In this document: positions 13,379 through 25,533 of the stretch, one piece after another
Layout of the letters: each line of letters begins with the position of its first letter
Numbering within the stretch: the first letter of the stretch is position 1
Assembly (NCBI GenBank): GCA_026182355.1
Contig: JAPFBL010001928.1
Span: forward strand, 6,217,501-6,281,500
DNA from: Hermatobates lingyangjiaoensis
Lineage: Eukaryota > Arthropoda > Insecta > Hemiptera > Hermatobatidae
Direction: 5' to 3'
Length of the DNA: 64,000 bases
Notes under the pieces: model-generated
What the model saw: the letters and a program-made list of their open reading frames with translations, nothing else
The model's database searches: none
What the model was told of the DNA's origin: nothing
Position numbers and translations under genes: made by a program

Positions 13379-13655
13379 TGTGAAACACCTATTGATATAT
13401 TTAAATTCAAAATAACAGAGAAAAACCATAGAAAAATAATGGAAAATGCTCATTTCTGTATTTCGACATTCGTCATTAGTTGCAAGTTGAAGTATGTCAA
13501 ATCTGTAATCTATACAAAATACAAATCCCCTATCGATTCTATGAATGTCGAAGTATTGAAAGTGCATTTTATTGAATAGTTATAACCTTTCATTGTCCTT
13601 TACATTTATCGTACATATATGAACATATAAAAAAAATCAATATGCAATTCTCAAG

Positions 13656-13702
13656 AAGATCTAAGATCTTTTATCCAGTAATGGTCTTCTTCAGAGGTTC
13701 TC
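13656..13702 (-). mobile_element. Decayed hammerhead-like terminal module
   Basis: On the minus strand the sequence reads CTGAAGA, AGACCATTACTGG, ATAAAAGATCTTAG. This matches the order of the family A terminal module (CTGACGA, AGACCG, then GAAAGATCTTAG) but with a shortened loop and a mutated GAAA. A (TA)n tract follows at 13857-13871. Confidence 0.4.
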
Positions 13703-15655
13703 ACAGAATGATTCAATGTGACTGTTTGACAAACATAACCCATTCTGTTTAAGACCTTGAAGAATCCAATCTCTGGTAAAAACCTTAGCATAACTTTGGA
13801 ACATCTTATTGTGGTTTATGTGTGGACCTCTCTTCTGTTTATAATGCAATCTTTATATATATATATATATACCTAAAAGTGTTTAGTATTTCAGATATGA
13901 CTACAAAAAGTGAAATAACGTTAACAAACTTAATTATTACTCAAAATAATGGTCTGTAAAACAAGGAATGGATTAAAATCTATTACTTTTCAGAATATTG
14001 TTTAATGTGAACTATAGTTTTAAACTAAAGTGTAAAAAAAAAACAAAACCTCAGCATATACTTTTCGTTACTCTTTTCCAAATTTAAAATTGGAAAGTTT
14101 GTATCAGCCCAGTCCATGATCTTCAAAAAATCCTTGTGGAGTTTCTTCCTAAAAAAAAAAGAGAAAAAGAAAAATTGTCCTTTAAAAAAAAAACACAAAA
14201 AATGTTAAATTAAAAACATGTATTATATGATTCTTCGCTGCAACAGTAGGGACCTGAAAAATTCAATCACAACAATGTTACTGGGCCTAGAGGTCTTACC
14301 GATTTATTGGGACAACAAAAATTGAAGAAACATGAAACGTATAAAAGTTTAATCTAGAAATAATTATTCAGAAACAGCTTTACGACATTTCTGATGCACT
14401 TGATGTTAACTATTTATGTAAAATTTTGGTAGTTGAATAAGATCACTGACCAAAAAATTGGAATATGATTTGCAGGAGGAGGCTACTTCTGATCCCTAGA
14501 ATTAAACTGTTATATAATCTGATTTATATTAATTCGAAACTTCATTGTTGGATGATTAACTTCAGTTAAAAAAAAAAAGCAAAAAGAAACAAAAACAACA
14601 AAGAAAACTACATAAAACATTGCAATATTTATAGATCACAAAATAAATACATTTCAGGAATGTTACAATACGTTTAATTTTTTTTTCAATAGTTATATAC
14701 TAATGCCAATAAAAAAAATTACTGTTCAGTACTTGTCAACCATTTTCAAGTAATCTCTTTCATATAAGACAAAATTCCATTCACATTTTTGAGGGTCCCT
14801 CATTTAAATGGTATTTAAAATAATTTTCATATAATATTAAATACCGTTAATTTTTTTTTCCTATTTGTTTTACACCTGTATATAACTTATTTTTATACTC
14901 TATATTACACATTTCAAGACAATTAAAAATTTCAATTACTAAACTTACAAAAAATTGTTTATTTTTTCTGCTTTTATAATTAAGTATATAATAGAAAAAA
15001 ACGTAAATAAAAAACGATGGTGAATCAGATTGTACAACACGAAGATGTGAGAAGAGTGAATTAAAACAATCTGGGATTGTTTTTTGTTTATACTGAATGA
15101 AAAAGTTATACTCCATACTTTCGAAGAATACTTCCTTGAGTTTAGATTACTAAAGGTTCAGTAAAGTTAATCCAATGAAAAAGCCATTATCTTATACCGA
15201 CTGAGAATTGGCAGTTTTCTTATAATAACGAGCTATCCATTCTCCTTTTCCCTTGATGTGGAGCAGTACTGACAGTTCCACATTTTTTGTAGGTTTCATT
15301 GCACCTAATAATTAATATTTAGACCAATGAAAAAGGTTTCTTGACGCTGCTGTAGTATACAGTGGCATTTAAACATCTATTTAACCAATTCATTGCTGTC
15401 CAAACGTGTCCTCCTCCATAAGCTGTAGACGGGGTTTAGATATTAGTTAAAAAGTTTCCACTAGTTGGAACTTTATTTCGATTCAGTCTTAGCTTAAAGT
15501 GTGCCGGTAGCCATTACTACAGGAGTCTTTACATTCTTTTTATTTTTTTCTACAACTGTTTTTCATTAATGATTCATTTTATTGTTCATTTCATTTATTA
15601 TGATTCAAACAAAAGAGCGCCATTCCCTACTTTATTATGGTAAACCACTTGAAAC
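13703..15655. other. A+T-rich non-coding DNA
   Basis: No gene is supported. Poly-A and poly-T runs are frequent. The minus-strand frame at 14847-15116 has the hydrophobic, F/Y/I/N/K-rich composition expected from translating A+T-rich DNA. Confidence 0.4.
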
Positions 15656-15848
15656 AATATATATATATATATATATATATAAAAAGATTTCGTCGGTTCT
15701 TCAAAAAGAAAAGCGGAATATGATAAAAAGCTTTCTTTCAAAAGAAAGCGGTCTTCGTCAGTTGGGTTTTTGACTCTGACGAAGATCGCTTGTTACAGTT
15801 GAAAGATCTTAGTCTTTTTTTCCCATTTCATATTGTGGTATTGATCAT

Positions 15849-15900
<52 letters not shown>
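15656..15900 (+). mobile_element. Family A PLE-like solo terminus between two (TA)n tracts
   Basis: A (TA)n tract (15657-15680) is followed by GCGGTCTTCGTCAG and then by the family A module: CTGACGA, AGATCGCTTGTTACAGTT, GAAAGATCTTAGTC, CCCATTTCATATTGTGG (15776-15840). It terminates in a second, longer (TA)n (15850-15897). The palindromic half-repeat before the motif suggests a partly deleted inverted pair. The stem has lost one base pair relative to other copies. Confidence 0.65.
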
Positions 15901-16029
15901 TGTGTGAGATTAAATTGTCTGCCCACTTTTGTCTTAATTAGTTTTCTGGATTTCTTTTCTAAATCTCGAAGTCTTACTTTCATTTCTTTAGGAACTAAGT
16001 GTAATAACTCACCATATGTTTTTTTTGTC

Positions 16030-16152
16030 CATTTTTTATTTTTACCGACGTTTCGGTCTTCTTCGACCATCTACTGGGTGATTTTTGAACACATACTATT
16101 TATAACCATGTATAAATGAAGGACTGTTCCCCAAATATATATATAAATATAT
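16030..16152 (-). mobile_element. PLE-like terminal module beside (TA)n
   Basis: On the minus strand, CAGTAGA, T, GGTC, GAAGAA, GACC, GAAACGTCGG occupies 16043-16076. The hairpin GGTC/GACC sits immediately before GAAAC. An irregular TA tract lies at 16135-16152. This is a different family from the 15.8-kb copy but has the same architecture. Confidence 0.5.
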
Positions 16153-17041
16153 ATCAAGAGTAGTCTACTACTTTATATACTACTTCAAAATACCAAACTC
16201 ACAGGTAATAATAATCAATTTAAAATATCTTATATCACACGATGAGTGTAATTCTATACCAGTTACCATAAAAAGCACTAAGTATTCGTGTTATTCATAA
16301 ATGCAACCACTTAGCAAATAAAATCTAAATTTTCTAAAATCCAGTTTGCATCATTTACTTTGTACTATTATTTTCCATCCCTACTTCTAAATCTAGGAAA
16401 TTACAACAGGTAAGACAAAAAGATCAAATTATATGCAAAAAAAACAGCTAGACATATAAAAAATAAAAACACAGTTAATATAATTAATGAACAAATTAAC
16501 TATCCAATTGACATTATATTTAAACCTTCAACATTGAGGAATCAAAAACATGTACGAGAGAGAGTTAAAAGTGAAGGCAAAAATAATAAAATAAATAGAA
16601 ATGAAACATATAACGAAAAGTAACCAAAAAAAAAAATGTTAAGAAATGACGAAGTTTAGGTACCAATGATTTAGACACCAGTTAGATTATATAAAGGAAT
16701 AACAACCTACATCAGTTGCTCAGTATCCGAACAGGTCGAGAACCCTTACATCGGGCGAGTAGTCATTTTTGATACTCATAATTTGACTTCTACTAACTTA
16801 TGAGACAAAAGTTAGTACCATACTCTTAAGCATAAAACATAAAACTCTTAAGTTTTGATGACATTAAGACTCCTGGACATATCCAAAACTGTTTTCATCA
16901 AATATCGTTATAATTAATTCCGATAAATTAATATATTTAAAAAAATTATTCACAATTAAATTAATATAATAATTTACTATAGGCGAATAGAAATGACATA
17001 TTTGATCATTTTATCGGTTATTTTTTTTTTATTATAAAAGT
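16153..17041. other. A+T-rich non-coding DNA
   Basis: No gene or structured repeat was seen. Confidence 0.4.
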
Positions 17042-17064
17042 GAACTAATGGAAAGTAATACCAA

Positions 17065-17226
17065 GAGTACATTATTCAATTTTAGTGGTCCAATTAATGT
17101 GCACGAGTACATTATTCAATTTTTAGTGGTCCAATTAATGTGCACGAGTACATTATTCAATTTTAGTGTTCCAATTAATGTGCACAAGTCCATTATTCAA
17201 TTTTAGTGTTTCAATTAATGTTCGCA
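17065..17226. repeat. Four tandem copies of a 41-bp unit
   Basis: The unit GAGTACATTATTCAATTTTA, GTGGTCCAATTAATGTGCAC occurs four times in a row with few changes. The last copy is the most diverged. It is a short minisatellite with no coding potential. Confidence 0.85.
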
Positions 17227-17559
17227 TTACACTACTCTTCCGAGGGTTCATGAAGAGTAAATAAATGATTAATTTATGTAATTCCACAAAATCAGTCTTG
17301 ATAGGAAATAAAATACTCTCCTTACTGACTATTGTCACAAAGTTCTTACTGTATCTTTTAATCCTTCTCAAAAAAATAGGGTATTTCTTTTCCCAACAAA
17401 AAAGTGTTTATACATTTAATTTAATAATTATCTATCTAACATAAACATGTAGCGTGATTACTAAAGTGTTTACACACTTTTATCTCAGGCATAGAGTACA
17501 AAATTCCTCATTTCCCAAATGAAAAATCTACAAGAGCCATGTCTAAGATTCTAATCACT

Positions 17560-17650
17560 AATAATCAGTACTATTGTACTGATTATTAGTACATTATTGT
17601 ACTGATTATTAGAACTTTAGTACGCCTCAACAATCATTGTACTAAAGTTC
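17560..17650. repeat. Nested palindromes
   Basis: CTAATAATCAGTA and TACTGATTATTAG face each other twice. They are followed by a second palindrome, GAACTTTAGTAC with GTACTAAAGTTC. These could form hairpins or be a decayed foldback element. Confidence 0.6.
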
Positions 17651-17763
17651 CCTCTGTCTTAAAATCCCTTTTTTTATTACTAGTAATTTATAATGGAGAT
17701 TCATTTACTATTAAATAAGAGATTTGAAACAATAAAAAGCAGTATAACCTAGATAATACTTAC

Positions 17764-17790
17764 TTCAAACAACAAGTGCAACTTCATGAA
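17764..17790 (-). CDS. Possible 27-nt micro-exon
   Basis: On the minus strand a branch-point-like CTACTAAT and the acceptor TACTTTCAG precede a 27-nt block. The block is open only in phase 0 (FMKLHLLFE) and is followed immediately by the consensus donor GTAAGTAT. The splice signals are better than expected by chance, but the coding content is tiny and the block could equally be an untranslated exon or a coincidence. It cannot splice directly to the 12634-12754 exon, because the phases disagree. Confidence 0.25.
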
Positions 17791-20300
17791 CTGAAAGTAC
17801 ATTAGTAGATGATAGAGGTAGGTGGTTGTTCGACCTGTTTTTCAAGTAAAACAACTAGTAATCGTATCATTAATAATGTCATTTCAACTAACCTCTGTGT
17901 AGTGCCAACAATATGCATGTGTTTAATTTAATTAAATTGATTTATTTCACATAGATGAAAAGAATCATTAACGATTTTTCTGTGATATTGAATACATTAA
18001 ATCAGTAGATCTGAAAATAAACGAATTTCAACTTTGCACTACGAATGATGAAGACAATGAAAACACAATTACACGTAAGTCAGCGCTCCCTAAACTTTGA
18101 ACTTTTCCTACTACAAACCAATTTTTTTTTTAAACTGCCTTTCACCACTGTTTTAAATTAAAAAATTCCAAATTTTATTTTAGATAAATGAATTTGTAAT
18201 AAATTAGTTATTAATTTTAAACAAATTTATATTTAAAATTGGAAAATATTCTCACATAATTTACTAGTAAATAAAAAAAAGCTAAATAAATAATTCACTA
18301 AAGGTACAAAATCAATAAATAGTAGCAGAAAACTCTACAGTAACTGTGCATTGTATGAATACAATACTGATAGCAAATGTGTATTATGCAGTCTAGCGCG
18401 TTTTTTCAAAACTACTTAACTTTGTTAAGATTGGTGAAAAAAAGATATGCTTCGATGGGAAATAAAAATCATAACAAACTTATCCTAAAATTAAATAATA
18501 TATTACCATGCCCATTTGACGTTCCACAAAGAACACCTCGACTGGAGTTTCAATCTGGTTAATACTGACTACACAGGGTGGAAACTAACTGAATTAGAAA
18601 GGTGCCTCCTTATCCGCTTCAATTCTGGCTCTAAAATTATTTGTAGAACCGTAATATGTTTTAAACTTTATGCAAATTTGCTATAAATATTTCAAAAAAT
18701 TGTGTCGAATTAATTCGTTCTTATAGAGAATAAAAGTAAAAAAAAAACCTACGATTATATACTCGTGTACTTTTAATTAAACAGTCATGATTATTAAGAG
18801 CATTTTATTATAGGATTTCTAAGTTTAAAGCAGAATAGAAATGGAGATTTCTAATAAGGAACTACCCAGAAATAACGAATTAATTCTTATGTGAATTCTG
18901 GGCACAAGTGAATTGAGTAAATAAGGCAAGAAATTTATTTGTCCATCAAAAAAGGAACTGAGAAAATATTTTTTCTCACTTTTTCTATATCTCTCCAAAA
19001 CTCCAAAACTATCAAAGCCTCCAAAACTCAACAGAAAAATAGCGGACCCAGCACAAGGTGAGTAAGTTCATCCAGGAAAAAAGTTTATCCATTCTTACCC
19101 ACATGTTTAAATAAAATACTAAATCTTGAAAAAAAAAGTACGGTAACTTTTCGTTCAATTGTATCATAGATTCTCAGAGCCACCCTTTCCTAAAACAAAG
19201 GGGCTATATTCTTGTTTCGAAAAGCCGAAAAATCCTGAGCACTTACTATATAACTAAGGAACCATTTAATAAGAGGTCTGCAAATTTGAACAAACCATCC
19301 TTAAGAAACCGACAAGTTGTTTCTAAGAATTATGATTCGGTTGGTGATAAAAATTAAAAAAAAACAGTTCTGTTTTCCTCAAATACTTTGAAAATTACAA
19401 TATTTTCTCAGCCAAAATTGGAATATAGTTGGCCATCCTAAGCCTTCAAACTTACAAATCACAAGTTTTGGAAAACATACTAATAAAACTCTCTACATAC
19501 AAATTTGTAATAAAAACTATGTTGTATATCACTCCGAACCACACCGTTCTTTCTCAGATACATTTAAAAAAAATTCTCCAGAAAGCGCTAAGAGGTAAGA
19601 AATTACAAATATACAAAAATAATAGGAATTCAAAGTTTACAAACCAATAGTTGAAATGACCAGGGAATGGAAAGTGATGGAAGAGAGAGTAGGATAGAAA
19701 TATCCATCTTATTTTCTCTGCAGCACCTTAATTTTGCAAGATAGTTTATATCTACGCCTTCTAACTAACTCTAAAGGTAAGAATAAGCAAATAATATATC
19801 AAAGTTTACAAGTATACAAAGTAGAACTTTAAAATTTTACAGAAATAATTTAAGGGATATTGTTATAAATAATATAAGGTCTGCGTAATGATAATGTAAT
19901 TTGCACTAACTTTTATTAGTCCAAATAGTGGATTAATAATGATAATGTAATAATCATTACGAAATGATTTGTTAATTTTGTAAGCTTCTAGATGTTTAAC
20001 GGTATTTACTACTTTAATGTAATATGTTGATCACTGACTGGATCGAACAGATATTTTTATATTTTATTATATTTGTTTTTACTTACTTTTAGAGTAAGAA
20101 CTTAACTATCTTGTAAAATTTTCCTACTTCTATCAAGCAACCAGATGTCTATTCTAATAGCCTCTCCCACTTCTCCGATACAAACACACAACTCAGTCAT
20201 TCTCCAACCCTTTGAACTATTGCTATGCAAATCTTTAAATTCGAATTAGTTTTATATATTTGTAATTTCTTACTCTAAGTTCTCTCTAGTGTCTTTGTAT
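17791..20300. other. A+T-rich non-coding DNA
   Basis: Short frames at 18377-18562, 18825-19031 and 19429-19650 show no recognisable domain. Two sequences at 19590-19640 and 19760-19820 share GGTAAGAA and CAAAGTTTACAA, suggesting an old local duplication. Confidence 0.35.
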
Positions 20301-20304
20301 TTTA

Positions 20305-20405
20305 GATTTAACCTGAGAAAGAACACAAAGCGTTTGAAATACAATGATTTCATGTATAGAAGCTTTTATTAGTATTTTTCCCTAAATGAGTAAATACCAC
20401 ATAAT
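20305..20405 (+). mobile_element. Decayed family C terminal module
   Basis: CTGAGAA, A, GAACAC, AAA, GCGTTT, GAAATAC (20313-20342) is followed by AAGCTTTTATTAG, TTTTTCCCTA, ATGAGTAAATACC. The latter words match, in order, the right flank of the intact family C element at 27790-28061. This is an old single-copy terminus. Confidence 0.45.
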
Positions 20406-22856
20406 AGATAACTCTGAGAACACATAGTTATGACTGTGCAATAATATAAAGTTTAGTATTAGGTATAAAATAAAATTCATGTGATTTGTCAGTTAGAAGT
20501 CTCAGTATGGTCACATAGAGGAAATATATTGCATTACTTAAAGGAAACCTTGTTTTATATATTTATCACTAACTTTGATTTCCCCAAGTTTTACAGTGCG
20601 AATATTACAAAACTGTGATAAAATTAATTTAATTACCGCCTAAATGAAATAATATTTAGTACAACGGAGCCTTAAGGATATAGTATGCGGGAAATGTTAA
20701 AACGCATTACAGGTACAATAATACTCCGAAACGAGTGTATATTAATAAAAAATTCCTTATAAGGTACAATTATTATTTTTTATTTCTTATTTTCATATAA
20801 TTATTTAATATGACACTACAGTGTTTCATAAAATAATTGTACAATAGAACTTTACTCTTTTTCGTTGAAAAAGTTACTTTTTTTCAACTTCCATTGAAAA
20901 AAGTAACACTACGTAAGGCTTTGTCAGAAAAACTATTTCAACTATTTCAGATCATAAACAAAGAGAACAACTATTTTTCTATGGTTTCTAATTTTAAGTA
21001 TTTTTATAATTATAAAATTATTCATAAGGAAACAAAACAAAGCGCAAAATTACAAAGGTGTATTAACTTCTTTTATTTACATAAGTAATTTACAATGATA
21101 ACGAATCCGAATATTACAATAAAATTGTAAAAATACTTACAAATAAAACTCTGAAAATCATTACAACATACAGATTTTAAAAGAAGTTGAAAACAACTTC
21201 AGTAATAAAAATGTTACATACTAAGTGTGCAAAAAAACTATGATAGCGTTAAATGCAAAATTATGTAAAATGATTTTAAAAGTAATATTTTGACAAAAAC
21301 TACACCACAAATTATTCTGTTAAAAAGAAAAATCGGTTAAATTACTATAGTGTTTTTGGAAGCAAGTTATTATAAATTTTGTTTAATATTTACGATTAAA
21401 ATTTAATTTAAAAATTGGATAGTGTTGAATTCTTAATAAGAAACCGACAGATTTTATGAAAAATTGATGAATTAACTAATAATTCATTTTGCATTCACAA
21501 AGAGATCCACATGTTGTAATTTTTATTTATAAAAAACTAATCCATTAATTTTTTATGATTTGAAAACAAAAATCATATGATAATTTACCTTTTACCTAAA
21601 GCATAAACAGATAATAATTAAACAATAAATAACAGGGATAAAACACAAAAGGAAGGAACTTCCCAATTTTTAATATTACATGGTCATAGGGTTACATACT
21701 TTCAATTTTGTTTTTCCTTTATATGTGGACTTAAAATGATATTGGTGCTTTAAAATGCATAGTGTCTTCTCTCACACATTTATCATAAAATTAAGATATG
21801 CAAATATAAGTTTTAGTTATCACAAAATAATAGATTGGTCCTATAATCATTAATTTCATCAGATGGTAACAGACGTATGATATTAATAAATTTAAAATTT
21901 TAAAAAGAATAACAAAAACATAAAGTAATTGAAGGTAACTTTACAAGAGATTGGCAAAAGGACGGGTAGCTTGAATCCAAACATGAAAACTATATTTATC
22001 ATCATTTGAATAGACACGGCGAAACTGGAATTATTAAAGGCCAAATACAATATACAACTGGGACAAATATACGTTTTCTAAGAAATATGTCAGTAAACAT
22101 AATTTTTTGAAATGTTTTCAATAGCAATCAAAATTAAAGCGTCTAATGAAATATATATGGTTTAATTTATACCAAAGAAGGAAATAAGTCCATATAGAAT
22201 TTAATTTACACGAAGAATCAATAATGTATGTAAATAGAAGTGAGTAAAATGGATTTAGCACAAAATTAATTCCTTTTTAAGAAAATTTCATCTCTTACGT
22301 ATAAGTAACTGAAGTTATAAATTAAACAAAAAAAAAAAGAAAGAATTTTCCAATCCCTTATACAAACAGGAAAACCTTTACAAGGATTATTAAAAGTTAT
22401 AGGTTATAAAAGTACAAGAAATTTGAAAGCATTCTTCTTTTTCTTATGTCTCATAAGAGTATATCATGCAAGCACACACCAAACAAAATATAAGACATAT
22501 GAAATTATATTTCGTAAAATAAAATTTAAGGGAATAGTAGTTCATAAGTATAAAATGAAAATGTTTTCTTCTTAATCGATATAAGTTTCACTACTTTCGG
22601 AAAGGAATACATTCTCAACTACTGGCTTTTAATATAAATCACTTATAATTGAAAGGACTTTAACTAAACTCAATTTCAATTACACTTATATAAATTTCAT
22701 TAAAAAGGAATATGAGTATAACAAATTTTTATTTTATAATAAATACGGAATTTAATTAAAATAAATTAAAAAAAAACAAGAAAATTAAAAATCAATTGAA
22801 AAATGAATAACCATATTTTTACTAACAACTTCAGAGGTATTATATTATACTTCATT
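20406..22856. other. A+T-rich non-coding DNA
   Basis: Nothing identifiable was seen. The frame at 20837-21088 is A+T-composition driven. Confidence 0.4.
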
Positions 22857-23023
22857 GATCAAACCACAATAAGAAATGGGAAAACAAGACTAAGATCTTT
22901 CAACCGTAACAAGCGGTCTTCGTCAGAGTCTTGTTACGGTTGAAAGATCTTAGTCTTGTTTTCCCATTTCTTATTGTGGTTTGATCATTGATTGTTATTT
23001 CACGTGTTTATGTGAAATCTTTT
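22857..23023. mobile_element. Family A palindromic element, 57-bp arms
   Basis: The arms 22857-22913 and 22930-22986 are reverse complements with a 16-nt spacer (CGGTCTTCGTCAGAGT). They are followed by ATTGTTATTTCACGTG and TTTATGTGAAATC, a tail shared by most family A copies. Each arm contains AAACCACAATAAGAAATGGG, ACTAAGATCTTTC and AACCGTAACAAG. The minus strand carries the complete hammerhead-like core CTGACGA, A, GACCG, CTTGTTA, CGGTT, GAAA (22898-22926). It looks like two facing copies of one retroelement terminus. Confidence 0.75.
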
Positions 23024-23920
23024 TATTATACTTCATGTATATATAAATCTTATTCTTTAATTTTACGTTATTAAACTCTTTATTATTAAAATATAGTATA
23101 CTTTAGTAGAACTTTTTTTTTTTTAACTTTAAATGGTATTATAAACTGTAGTACAGGATTAGAATGAAGATGACTGGGTTAATCTCAAGAAAAAAAAATA
23201 AAATAAAAAATAACTCCTAAAGATAAGTCGAGGGACGTCCACAATTAAATTCGAAGATTGTGTTTTAAATATTTTTCATATTTAGGGTGTCACCAAGTCA
23301 CTATAAACTTTGTTGATACTATACTTTAGGAAATCATTAAGAAGATGTGGTACATATAAATTCTTATTTTTTTCATATCTTGGACCATTAGTGCGCTAGC
23401 TAGGGGGTTTAGAAAATGTTGATACAACTTTTACTACATTCAGTAATGGTACAAACAGTAACAAAGTCCTATTTACTCTTACGAAAACAAAAGAAAACGC
23501 CTACTCATAAAACTTATGTCATAAAAACAACGCATTTCAAACACGTATAGGTTTTTATACATATTAAGTTTACTACTTCTATTTATTTTTCAACAAACAA
23601 AATTGCAAATTTTACTTTTTTTTTAAATAAAAAAAAAATTCTTTATAAGAAGGGAACAGAATTAAAACAAAAATCTTTAAAATTAATAAAAAGTAAACTT
23701 AACCAACCCAGTGTATTAATAAAGTATATATAAATTGCAATTCATTTATATTATTTTAAAAAGATTTTAAACATTAGGACAAAAATAAAAAAAAATATAG
23801 TAGTTATAGTTATTATGCAAAATAAATATACATCCAAATTCACAACTTGCTAATATTAAAAAGTTGCAGTCATAATTTTATAAAAAGAAGTTATTCATTT
23901 TCTGGACTGGGATCAAGTGA
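23024..23920. other. A+T-rich DNA with a decayed module
   Basis: At 23515-23560 the words CGCATTTCAAACACGTATAGG resemble the family C motif (GCGTTTCGAACACGTAG). The rest is low-complexity A+T. Confidence 0.35.
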
Positions 23921-24142
23921 TTTATTGTTTTAAAAAAAGTGAGTCGAGATGAAAAAAGTTTACCCATAGGGGCTTCAGATTTTGCAAGTTATTTTTTTAA
24001 AAAAAATCATCCAATTGTTATAAATGATAATACTTTGTCAAGAGAAGTTAAAGAAGCTTTATTAAATAGGTGGCCGGTAAAAAAGTCATCAAATGGAGTT
24101 GAACAACAGTTAAAGAAAGAGTTAATGCCAATTTCAGCTTAA
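23921..24142 (+). pseudogene. Unidentified coding remnant or exon
   Basis: A frame open from 23921 to a TAA at 24140 encodes a segment with unusually protein-like composition: LPIGASDFASYF, NHPIVINDNTLSREVKEALL, NRWPVKKSSNGVEQQLKKEL. There is no ATG near its start, so it would be an internal or terminal exon, or a truncated copy of a transposon or gene. The motif-like RWPV and the charged helix after it look conserved rather than random. I do not recognise the family. Confidence 0.35.
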
Positions 24143-24498
24143 TATTTCAGAAAGTTATTTCTTTAAAGTGTTTTAAAGCAGTTCATTTCACGATATACAC
24201 GAGCTATTTTAATTAATTCATAAAAAAACATTAAACAGACGAGAAGCCAGCATTTATGTGCAAAGTACCAATTTTATAATGCTCCTTTGACATAAATGAG
24301 CGAGTACTATTTTATCATTAATAAAACAGCAACACCTAATTCAAAGATAAAGATCTCACATCTTATTAATTTCTAGCTCATATGCACCTGAGAAAAAGAA
24401 AGTGTGTGCTGAATTTTTGTATTTTCTAAGGACGCAAATATGTCAAATAGTGCAAGACTGACGGAGCAAAATTGACATGAATAAAAGAAAACAGTATA
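24143..24498. other. A+T-rich non-coding DNA
   Basis: Nothing identifiable was seen. Confidence 0.4.
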
Positions 24499-25268
24499 CA
24501 GCGGTACCTCGGGATACGAGTTCAATTCGTTCCGTAACCTTGCTCGTATGTCAACTTACTTGTATCTCATTGATTTTCCCCATTGAAATCAATTGAAATG
24601 CCTTTAATCTGTTCCAGCCCCAAAAATACTTACCCCTAATTGTTTTTGTTACGTGATTTTGAATAAGAAAAATGTATTTATAAATGACAAATATTGTATA
24701 AAAAGTTAATAAAAGAGAATGTCGAGGTGGTTAGAAAAAACTAGTTAAAAAAATGGTTTTATTAATTTATGTACGTATGTAATTAGTATTTTGGTTGTTT
24801 AAATTTAATTTAGACATAACTAAAATGCTACTGTATGCTTAATTTTAGTTACTGCTTTTCTCTTCACTGGTCTTTGTCTTTTTCGCAGGATTAAAAACTG
24901 TCTCAAAAAACTGTCCAAGGAGGTATATTTATTCCTCTCTTTCAGAATGCTACGGAAATGAGTTAGGCAAGTTTCATTAAATAGATCCGATGCACGACCA
25001 GTTGAAACTTTTTCGGGGTGTTTCTTTGCCACGAACCGTGAAACTCTTTCTCACATTCCCAAGATCTTCCAATTAAATTAATATTCAAACTTTCAAAATT
25101 AAACTGAGAACTGAGTGGGCCGTAGGTGGCCTCGTAGAAAAAAGAAATGTACACATATCTCACGTATCTCAAATTTCACTCGTATTTCAAAACAAAATTT
25201 CGCTCATTTGACAGCTCATATCTCAAATAACTCGTATATTGGGGCACTCGTATCCCGAGGTACCACTG
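24499..25268 (-). mobile_element. Tc1/mariner-superfamily (pogo/Tigger-like) transposon, internally deleted
   Basis: The ends are 23-bp terminal inverted repeats differing at one base: CAGCGGTACCTCGGGATACG on the left and the reverse complement of CAGTGGTACCTCGGGATACG on the right. Subterminal repeats of the type ACGAGT and ATACGAG lie inside both ends. TA lies directly outside the left end, as expected for this superfamily. The right flank is TC, so the duplicated TA has probably mutated. The 770-bp length is too short for a full transposase gene. The interior keeps only a C-terminal coding remnant on the minus strand. Confidence 0.75.
24820..25044 (-). pseudogene. Transposase C-terminal remnant
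   Basis: Inside the 770-bp transposon a minus-strand frame encodes FVAKKHPEKVSTGRASDLFN, then ETCLTHFRSILKERNKYTSL and DSFLRQ. The block KVSTGR, LF.ET, HF..IL..R, TSLD.F is what I associate with the extreme C-terminus of pogo/Tigger-type (jerky-like) transposases, distal to the DDE catalytic domain. No DNA-binding domain or DDE triad remains, so the element is non-autonomous. Family recognition is from memory and moderate in certainty. Confidence 0.5.
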
Positions 25269-25375
25269 TCATTAGAAAACCAAATAAATATTAAATTGAC
25301 TCTACTATGCAATTAGAAGTCAGTTACTATATAGTGTTTACACATGTATATACTTCGAAATTATAGAAAAAGGCT
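25269..25375. other. Short A+T-rich spacer
   Basis: Nothing identifiable was seen between the transposon and the next foldback element. Confidence 0.4.
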
Positions 25376-25533
25376 CCACATAAACGAAGTTTTATTTCCA
25401 ACACTCAGTATTCTTCTTTAAGTTTGAATTGGAATGAATCCCCAGGTAACCTGTTCATTACAAGCAAACAAACGTGAACAAGAACACCATGTGTTCAAAA
25501 CGAGTTGTTTTAAAATAAAACTTCTTTACGTGG
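25376..25533. mobile_element. Decayed foldback element with motif remnant
   Basis: Arms of about 21 bp (CCACATAAACGAAGTTTTAT at 25376 and its reverse complement at 25513-25533) enclose AAGAACACCATGTGTTCAAA at 25483-25502. The enclosed sequence is the hairpin plus a mutated GAAA of the family C motif. Confidence 0.45.

Noticed and set aside
13259..13579. Two opposite frames of 78 and 102 codons
   Set aside because: They mirror each other across a 37-bp inverted repeat and have no recognisable domain.
15790..16119. Open frames on both strands through (TA)n (also 15582-15773, 28052-28252, 29895-30217)
   Set aside because: The frames owe their length to IYIYIY/YIYIYI translation of (TA)n and to antisense of retroelement termini.
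22857..22986. Rho-independent terminator or CRISPR-type repeat
   Set aside because: The palindromes are eukaryotic foldback elements; there is no bacterial context, spacer series or U-tract logic.
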